From NCBI RefSeq assembly GCF_900605495.1, contig NZ_LR027599.1, positions 1 to 64,000 on the forward strand: a DNA stretch of 64,000 nt, written 5' to 3'. Made by a program: the position numbers and the translations under genes. The stretch is from Bacilliculturomica massiliensis. Lineage in GTDB: Bacteria > Bacillota > Clostridia > Peptostreptococcales > Anaerovoracaceae. Shown piece by piece: positions 58,670-64,000 of this stretch; the first letter of the stretch is position 1, and each line of letters opens with the position of its first letter. A model generated the notes under the pieces. It saw only the letters and a list, made by a program, of their open reading frames with translations, did no database searches and had not been told where the DNA came from.

Positions 58670-60034
58670 CTACATGCCCAATCGTTTTTCAACAGCTGCG
58701 GCCGCTTCCTCCGCCTTCGCCAGCGTGTCGTCGATGTCCTTGTCGGTGTGCGCCATGGACACGAAGAGGTTTTCGTAATAGTGCGGGTGGAACAACACGC
58801 CGCGGAACAGCATTTCCTCCCACCAGAGCGTAAAAATGTCGCCTCTGGCATACTTTTGCGCATCTCTGTAGTTTTCGATGGGATGATCCGCAAACCATAC
58901 CTGGAATACAGGTCCCAGTCCCACGCAGTAAGCGTCCACTTTGGAATTTCTCCAGATTCGATCCAGACCTTCTCTCAGCTTATCGCACTTGCGGTAGAGC
59001 TCCTCGTACAATCCCGGCGTCCGCAGATAATCCAGCGTAGCCGAAGCCGCGGAGAGCGCGATCCCGTTGCCGCTGTAGGTCCCCGCCACGGACACGGTCC
59101 CCTTGTCCACCAGACTCATGATCTCCGCCTTGCCGCCCAGCGCCGCCACCGGAAATCCGCCGCCCATGCCTTTGGCAAAGATGGACAGATCCGGATCGAT
59201 CCCATAATACCCCTGAGCGCCTGCCAGAGAGATCCTGAATCCCGTGATGACCTCGTCGATGATCATGACGATCCCATATTTTTTGGTCAGTTCCCGCATG
59301 CCTTCCAGATAACCAGGTTTGGGCAAAATACAGCCCGTATTGCACATAACGGGTTCGCTGATCACCGCTGCAATATCCTCGTAGTTTTCCTCGATGGTCT
59401 TTTTCAAAAGGTCCAGATCATTCCAGGGCAGGATGATGAGCGTGTCCGCCAGCTCTTCCGGAACTCCGGGACCCTGAGGCTCAGGAACAGGCATGCCGTC
59501 CACCAGCGCCGCTTCGGAGGGATGCTTGCTCCAGTAGATCGTGTCCGCGAACCCGTGGTACATGCCCTCGAAACGAATGACCTTTCTTTTTCCGGTGTAA
59601 GCCCTAGCCAGACGCAGAGCATAGGTGACGGCTTCCGTTCCGGAGTTGTTCAGACGGACTCTCTCCAGACTGGGCACACACTCGACCATCTTGCGGGCCA
59701 CATCCGTGTCCGCCTGCGAGGCCAGCGCAAAAACCGTTCCGATGCTGCGGATGTGATTGACCACCGCTTCCGTGATGTTGTCCGGCCGGTGCCCAAGCAG
59801 CGCAGGTCCCAGGCCCAGAAGATAATCTATGAACTCGTTTCCGTCAATATCTGTTACCTTAGACCCCTTTCCCTGCTCAACGTAAAGAGGAAACGGATCC
59901 CATCCCGACCAGACCGCGCGGGCCGTGCTGTTTACGCCTGCGGGAATATACTGCCTCGCCTCCTCGAACAGCTTCCTGCTGGTGGGAAAACGCCGCTCAT
60001 ATTCGGCAATATTGCGTTTGATTTCCTGAGACAT
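58670..60034 (-). CDS. Class III (GSA-like) PLP aminotransferase
   Basis: A 454-residue enzyme: NSGTEAVTYALRLARAYTGK, MIIDEVITGFR, and PLP-lysine in SIFAKGMGGGFPVAALGG, with the glutamate-1-semialdehyde aminomutase-like fold. The lack of other heme genes and its place after a sugar kinase argue against heme synthesis. It starts five bases after the kinase stop; AAGGTAATT precedes ATG. Substrate unknown. Confidence 0.85.
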   Translation of the reverse strand: MSQEIKRNIAEYERRFPTSRKLFEEARQYIPAGVNSTARAVWSGWDPFPLYVEQGKGSKVTDIDGNEFIDYLLGLGPALLGHRPDNITEAVVNHIRSIGTVFALASQADTDVARKMVECVPSLERVRLNNSGTEAVTYALRLARAYTGKRKVIRFEGMYHGFADTIYWSKHPSEAALVDGMPVPEPQGPGVPEELADTLIILPWNDLDLLKKTIEENYEDIAAVISEPVMCNTGCILPKPGYLEGMRELTKKYGIVMIIDEVITGFRISLAGAQGYYGIDPDLSIFAKGMGGGFPVAALGGKAEIMSLVDKGTVSVAGTYSGNGIALSAASATLDYLRTPGLYEELYRKCDKLREGLDRIWRNSKVDAYCVGLGPVFQVWFADHPIENYRDAQKYARGDIFTLWWEEMLFRGVLFHPHYYENLFVSMAHTDKDIDDTLAKAEEAAAAVEKRLGM

Positions 60035-60039
60035 TTGAA

Positions 60040-62040
60040 TTACCTTCTTTCTTTTAAAACTGATTTGGATACCTTTATATAGGAACTGTAACACTGGTTA
60101 TAAACTTCTTGAATCTTGGGATCTGGAATATACACTCTGCCGTCTGCCCCTGACGCTGCTTTGCCGGGCGCTCCCAGGGCCAGCAGAGCGGCGCCGTATG
60201 CGGAAGCGTTGTTCACCTCCGAAGCTGTGCAGGGCAGTCCGAGCACGTCCGCCGTCATCTGCATGAACACAGGATCTCCGGTGACAGGTCCGGTCATGAT
60301 CACCTTACGCGGCTGAAGTCCACCGGCGCAGAAGGCTTCCACACAGCGCCTTCCCTCAAATACGATCCCCTCGTAGCAGGCTCTCGCCATGTGGCACAAT
60401 CTGTGAGACAGCTTCAGCCCGGCAAAGCCCCCCGTCAGCCTGTCGTCCCACAGAACGCCCTGCTCTCCGCCCGCCAGGTAGGGCATGAAATATAATCCAT
60501 CCGATCCCGCAGGAGCTTCCCCTGCAAGCCGGGACAGATCCTGATAAGTCAGGTCTTTTCTCCCTCGCATCTCGTTCAGCAGGTCCAGCAGCCAGCCCAT
60601 AGTATTTCCCGTGGAGAGTATGTCGGCCTCCATTCCCACGGCGCCGCTGTTCAGAAGCGGTGTGAAGAAGAACTGTCCGGCGCCCTGATCTGCCGCCGTC
60701 GCGTCCTCATCGCCGCCAGCCCCGCTGTCTGCCTTACTTCCGCCTGCCCCGCCGCCTGTCTCGCATCCATCCCTGCGGTCTTCGTCTGTACTGCCGCCTA
60801 TGCCGGCCGCGTCTGCGGAGCCAACCGCCGTTCCGGCCGCGTCTGCGGAGCCCACCGCCACGATGGCAGTGCTGGAACCGCAAATCTGGCAGATCGTACC
60901 CTGCTCTGTGCCGCCCATACCGTAAACGCCTGCCACGGAATCTGCCCCACCGCAGACGATCTTCACATCCCATGAAAGTCCCAGCGCCTCCGCGGTCTCC
61001 CGGCGGATGAGCGCTGAACTGTCGAAGGAGTCTCTCAGACAGGGGAGCAGTTCCATATTGATGTCCGCCTCACGGCACAATTCCTCGTTCCAGCAGTTTC
61101 CGCGCAGATCGTAAAGACCGTATCCCGAAGCCGTGGAAGGATCTGTGCAGATCTGCCCGCTGAGCCAGAAATACAGATAGTCCTTGGCGGACAAGATCCA
61201 GTGAGGTTTCTCCACTAATTCGGGTCTGTGCCGCCTGATCCACAGATACATGGGCGCAAGATAACGTCCGTCCAGAAAAACGCCGGTGACCGCATAGTGG
61301 CGTCTGTCTCCCCAGAGCTCAAGCAGCCGCCTGCCTTCCTCCGCCGCCCGGTTGTCGCACCAGACGATGGCATTACCCAGGACCCCGGCGCCGGCGCCGA
61401 ACTGACTGCCGCCGCTGAACTGCGCGCTGTCGCCGGGCCGGCTGCAATTGCTGATCCATGCGCCGTCACTGGACTGGCCGTCGGCGCAGACCTGTGCGAC
61501 TCCGCCGGGCCGGCTGTCTCCTGCTCTCCGTGCGCCGTCACCGCCCTGTCCGCTGCTGTTCCGCTCCTCCTTCTGTCCTTCCTTCTGTCCTTCCCGCCGG
61601 GCTTCCCGGCTCAGAAGCACCAGCGTGGGCATCTGTGCAGAAAGACCGATCCGGCGTATATTTCGCCAGGCAGATTCCATATCTGCAGACGGAAAGTCCC
61701 CTTTGGCCGCAGCAAGATCCCCATCTTCAGAGCCCCGCGGGGTTCCGGCTGCGGCAGCCTCCGGGAAGTCCGATCCCTCCCGCGTACCGCCGGCCCGGAG
61801 CTTCGCGGCGGCATGCCGGATCGCGTCCAGCCATTCCTCCGGTCTCTGTTCGTAAAACCCCTGTGATCGCCCGTGCATCGGATAATCCGCTGACGCCTGG
61901 CCCAGCACCCGTCCCCTGCTGTCCGTCAGGAGCAGCTTGACGGAAGACGTGCCCAGATCCAGTCCTAAATATGTTCCGCTTTCCTCTGAAGCCGCCGCTG
62001 TGGAGGGATATCTGTCTGTGTCATCCGGGCCGGTCTTCAT
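60040..62040 (-). CDS. FGGY-family carbohydrate kinase with low-complexity insertions
   Basis: A 666-residue kinase (typical members are about 500). YLGLDLGTSSVKLLLTD at the N-terminus (ATPase fold), VSFQ-like sugar-site region, and YFMPYLAGGEQGVLWDD with ASAYGAALLALGA near the end show xylulokinase-like identity. Three Gly/Ser/Ala/Gln/Asp-rich inserts (about residues 80-120, 150-215 and 380-450) swell the protein; the last contains a 30-bp DNA tandem repeat (AVGSADAAGT type). ATG at 62040 follows GGGAGG and overlaps the M20 stop as ATGA. Substrate unknown. Confidence 0.85.
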   Translation of the reverse strand: MKTGPDDTDRYPSTAAASEESGTYLGLDLGTSSVKLLLTDSRGRVLGQASADYPMHGRSQGFYEQRPEEWLDAIRHAAAKLRAGGTREGSDFPEAAAAGTPRGSEDGDLAAAKGDFPSADMESAWRNIRRIGLSAQMPTLVLLSREARREGQKEGQKEERNSSGQGGDGARRAGDSRPGGVAQVCADGQSSDGAWISNCSRPGDSAQFSGGSQFGAGAGVLGNAIVWCDNRAAEEGRRLLELWGDRRHYAVTGVFLDGRYLAPMYLWIRRHRPELVEKPHWILSAKDYLYFWLSGQICTDPSTASGYGLYDLRGNCWNEELCREADINMELLPCLRDSFDSSALIRRETAEALGLSWDVKIVCGGADSVAGVYGMGGTEQGTICQICGSSTAIVAVGSADAAGTAVGSADAAGIGGSTDEDRRDGCETGGGAGGSKADSGAGGDEDATAADQGAGQFFFTPLLNSGAVGMEADILSTGNTMGWLLDLLNEMRGRKDLTYQDLSRLAGEAPAGSDGLYFMPYLAGGEQGVLWDDRLTGGFAGLKLSHRLCHMARACYEGIVFEGRRCVEAFCAGGLQPRKVIMTGPVTGDPVFMQMTADVLGLPCTASEVNNASAYGAALLALGAPGKAASGADGRVYIPDPKIQEVYNQCYSSYIKVSKSVLKERR
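60803..60860. repeat. In-frame 30-bp tandem repeat within the FGGY kinase gene
   Basis: CCGGCCGCGTCTGCGGAGCC repeats at 60803 and 60833. It codes for repeated AVGSADAAG in a surface insert. Confidence 0.8.
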
Positions 62041-63191
62041 CGGCAATACCTCCCGATCACGTCCACAGTCACCGCTATGAGCTGTTCCATCTGAGAGATG
62101 GAGACCCATTCTTCAGGCGCGTGGAGATTTCCGCCGTCGGCTCCTACTCCCAGCGTGGGAAATCCCGCGTCCTGGAAGAGCTGAGCGTCGCCCCAGGAGT
62201 TATCGCCCACGGCCCGGGCCGGTACGCCGTGAATTTTTTCGATGGAGTCCGCCAGGATCTCGTAAAGTTCCTCGTGCCCTCTGGCCACGAATGGATCCCT
62301 GGCCAGCACGACTTCCACCCGTCCGTCGAAGTTCGGACAGATCTCCTTTACCTCCCGGAATATGGCCTCGATCTCGTCTACCCGGTTTTGGATGGTCTCC
62401 CCGGCCTGAGTGCCGATCTCGATCCCCAGGACGCATTCCTCCGGATAAGACGCAAAATCCGTTCCACCTCGAATGGTGCTGGTATGATACACCGTTTCTC
62501 CGTTCTGCGGGTCCGCGTTGGGCGCGAAAATCTCCCTCTGATTCCTCTGCAGCCGCACGATGACCTCCGCCATGTGATAGATGGCGTCTGCGGATACGGC
62601 TCCGGCGGAACCGTGTCCCGCCTTCCCCCTGGTGATGATATTCAGCCACCCGAAACCCTGATGGGTGTAGTTGATGCTGGATAGGGGCGCGGCCTCCAGG
62701 ATCAGCGCGGCCTCCGGCTCGTGCTTCTTCACGTAAGCCATGGTCCCTGAAGTCTCCCCTTCCTCGTCGGCGACAAAGCAGAAATGAATGTCTCCGCTGT
62801 GGGGGATCCCATTCTTTTTGATCTCCGCCAGAGCCAGCATAATGGCGGCGCAGTGGCCCTTATCATCCGCCGCGCCCAGCCCGTAAAGTTTGTCGCCCCT
62901 CAGCTCCGGCACAAATGCTCTGTCCCTCCAGAGCTCGCAGCCTACCGTGTCCGCGTGGGCGTAAAGCGTGAGCCCTTTGCCGCCTCCGCTCCCCGGCAGA
63001 CAGCCCGCCAGATTGTAATGCCCGTCGCTGACCTCCTCAAAGTGGGACTCGATCCCCAGACGGCTCAGATATTCCTGCATGAAAACCTGGGCGTTCTTCT
63101 CGCCGCTTCCCTCGGGAATGAGCCATGAATTTATGGATTCTATTTTTACCAGCTCTGAGATCAGTTCCACTATTTCTTTTTTATCAGCCAT
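62037..63191 (-). CDS. M20-family metallopeptidase / amidohydrolase (ArgE/DapE-like)
   Basis: A 384-residue enzyme: LTLYAHADTVG (His ligand), GLGAADDKGHCAAIM (Asp ligand), FVADEEGETSGTMAY (catalytic Glu and ligand), GDNSWGDAQLFQDAGFPTLG and HAPEEWVSISQME. Removes acyl or aminoacyl groups. ATG at 63191 follows GGGGGAG. Overlaps the ABC ATPase by 8 bases and the kinase by 4, so all belong to one operon. Confidence 0.88.
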   Translation of the reverse strand: MADKKEIVELISELVKIESINSWLIPEGSGEKNAQVFMQEYLSRLGIESHFEEVSDGHYNLAGCLPGSGGGKGLTLYAHADTVGCELWRDRAFVPELRGDKLYGLGAADDKGHCAAIMLALAEIKKNGIPHSGDIHFCFVADEEGETSGTMAYVKKHEPEAALILEAAPLSSINYTHQGFGWLNIITRGKAGHGSAGAVSADAIYHMAEVIVRLQRNQREIFAPNADPQNGETVYHTSTIRGGTDFASYPEECVLGIEIGTQAGETIQNRVDEIEAIFREVKEICPNFDGRVEVVLARDPFVARGHEELYEILADSIEKIHGVPARAVGDNSWGDAQLFQDAGFPTLGVGADGGNLHAPEEWVSISQMEQLIAVTVDVIGRYCR

Positions 63192-64000
63192 GCAAATCTC
63201 CCCCTTTTTCCTCCGGCCCGGCAAAATGGCAGGCCGCCTGATGGTCCCCGCCCACTGTCACCAGAGCAGGCTCCTTCTGGCGGCAGACCTCCGGACAACC
63301 CTTCTCCTGATACAGCCAGCAGCGCGTGTGAAAGCAGCATCCGGAAGGAATGCTCATAGGCGACGGCGTCTCGCCCCTCAGCACGTGGCCCTTGTCCTCG
63401 TCCGCCTCCTCTCTGATCTTGGGAATGACCGATACCAGAGCCTGGGAATAAGGATGCATACAGCGGTGGACCACATCGTCCGCCTGACCGATCTCCACCA
63501 GCTTTCCCAGATAGAACACAGCGATGCGGTCGGCGATGAGCCAGGCCAGCGACAGATCATGTGTGATGAACATATATGTCAGATCCGTGCCCTTCTGCAG
63601 GTCCAGCATGAGCTTGAGGATCTCCGCCCGAATGGATACATCCAGCATGGAGACAGGCTCGTCGGCCACCACGAAATCCGGTTCCAGGATCATTGTGGCG
63701 GCGATGGAAAGCCGCTGGCGCTGACCGCCGGACAGGTGGTGCGGATACCGCTGGGCCATGGTTTCCGCCGGGTGAAGGCCCACGGCCTCCAGGTACTTGT
63801 AGATCCGTTCCTTTTTTTGTTCCGGGCTCATGTCCTTCCTGTGAATGTCCAGCGGTTCCTCCAGGGCTTTGTACACGCTCTGCCTTGGATCCAGGGACTC
63901 ATAGGGATCCTGAAAGATCAGCTGCATTTTCTGACGGAGGCTCTGAAGCTGACTTCCCGACAGCTTTGAAAGGTCCTGTCCGTGATATTTGATGGTTCCG
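63184..64000 (-). CDS. Oligopeptide/dipeptide ABC transporter ATP-binding protein (5' end outside window)
   Basis: Visible: QLIFQDPYESLDPRQ (Q-loop), HHLSGGQRQRLSIA signature, DFVVADEPVSMLDVSIR Walker B, ITHDLSLAWLIADRIAV H-loop, and the OppF/DppF-type C-terminal cysteines (GCCFHTRCWLYQEKGCPEVC). Energises uptake of peptides or similar small solutes. The start lies beyond the window. Confidence 0.9.
   Translation of the reverse strand, partial: GTIKYHGQDLSKLSGSQLQSLRQKMQLIFQDPYESLDPRQSVYKALEEPLDIHRKDMSPEQKKERIYKYLEAVGLHPAETMAQRYPHHLSGGQRQRLSIAATMILEPDFVVADEPVSMLDVSIRAEILKLMLDLQKGTDLTYMFITHDLSLAWLIADRIAVFYLGKLVEIGQADDVVHRCMHPYSQALVSVIPKIREEADEDKGHVLRGETPSPMSIPSGCCFHTRCWLYQEKGCPEVCRQKEPALVTVGGDHQAACHFAGPEEKGGDLHG

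Noticed and set aside
60734-60973. Arg/Gly-rich small protein inside the kinase gene
   Set aside because: It is the alternative frame of the GC-rich kinase insert and has no ribosome site.

Overview
The window is a piece of a Bacillota (Clostridia-like) chromosome. Evidence: Gram-positive-type ribosome binding sites (AGGAGG), sigma-A promoters, lipoprotein signals, a CadC-type repressor, FeoAB, a CD1871A-type CXXC protein, a MocR regulator, and a selenocysteine locus (selA plus tRNA-Sec). A selenocysteine-using anaerobe, probably gut- or mucosa-associated, fits; I cannot name the species.

Left host flank (1-6145): the end of an IS3-like element, an Rrf2 regulator with an RclA-type flavin disulfide reductase, and a thiol-redox cluster on the minus strand (TlpA-like lipoprotein, 53-residue CXXC membrane protein, membrane 4Fe-4S electron carrier, rhodanese-TlpA lipoprotein). 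The last gene has its own promoter overlapped by a palindromic operator.

Prophage (6146-43886): a 37.7 kb temperate phage with a contractile tail (PBSX/XkdK-type sheath and tube) integrated in the 3' end of tRNA-Sec, bounded by 30-bp direct repeats. Reading right to left on the minus strand: integrase, S24-type repressor and Cro-like switch with three related operators; small early genes; replication (Gp157, AAA ATPase, DUF669 SSB, ERCC4 nuclease, CHC2 primase, DUF927 helicase); an iteron-like origin candidate; a late regulator; terminases, portal, MuF-JAB head protein, scaffold, capsid; tail genes with a programmed -1 frameshift; tail fibre; lysis genes. Morons (a DUF4393 Abi-like gene, a DUF4428-SHOCT gene, a LexA-boxed 41-residue acidic gene) and a possible structured RNA interrupt the standard order. 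The phage brings its own terminator to tRNA-Sec, replacing the host terminator now 37.7 kb away.

Right host flank (43887-64000): tRNA-Sec and selA; a CadC-regulated heavy-metal efflux operon; DNA-3-methyladenine glycosylase; a truncated GNAT; a DUF3795 protein; a MocR regulator with a homopolymer frameshift facing an acetyltransferase; feoAB behind a DtxR-like box; nagB; and an operon of an oligopeptide ABC ATPase, M20 peptidase, FGGY kinase and class III aminotransferase.

The host flanks share a feature absent from the prophage: GC-rich low-complexity tandem repeats, both in intergenic spacers and as in-frame insertions in proteins, plus an undescribed AT-rich hairpin family (core ATAGGYGAAA) downstream of several genes.
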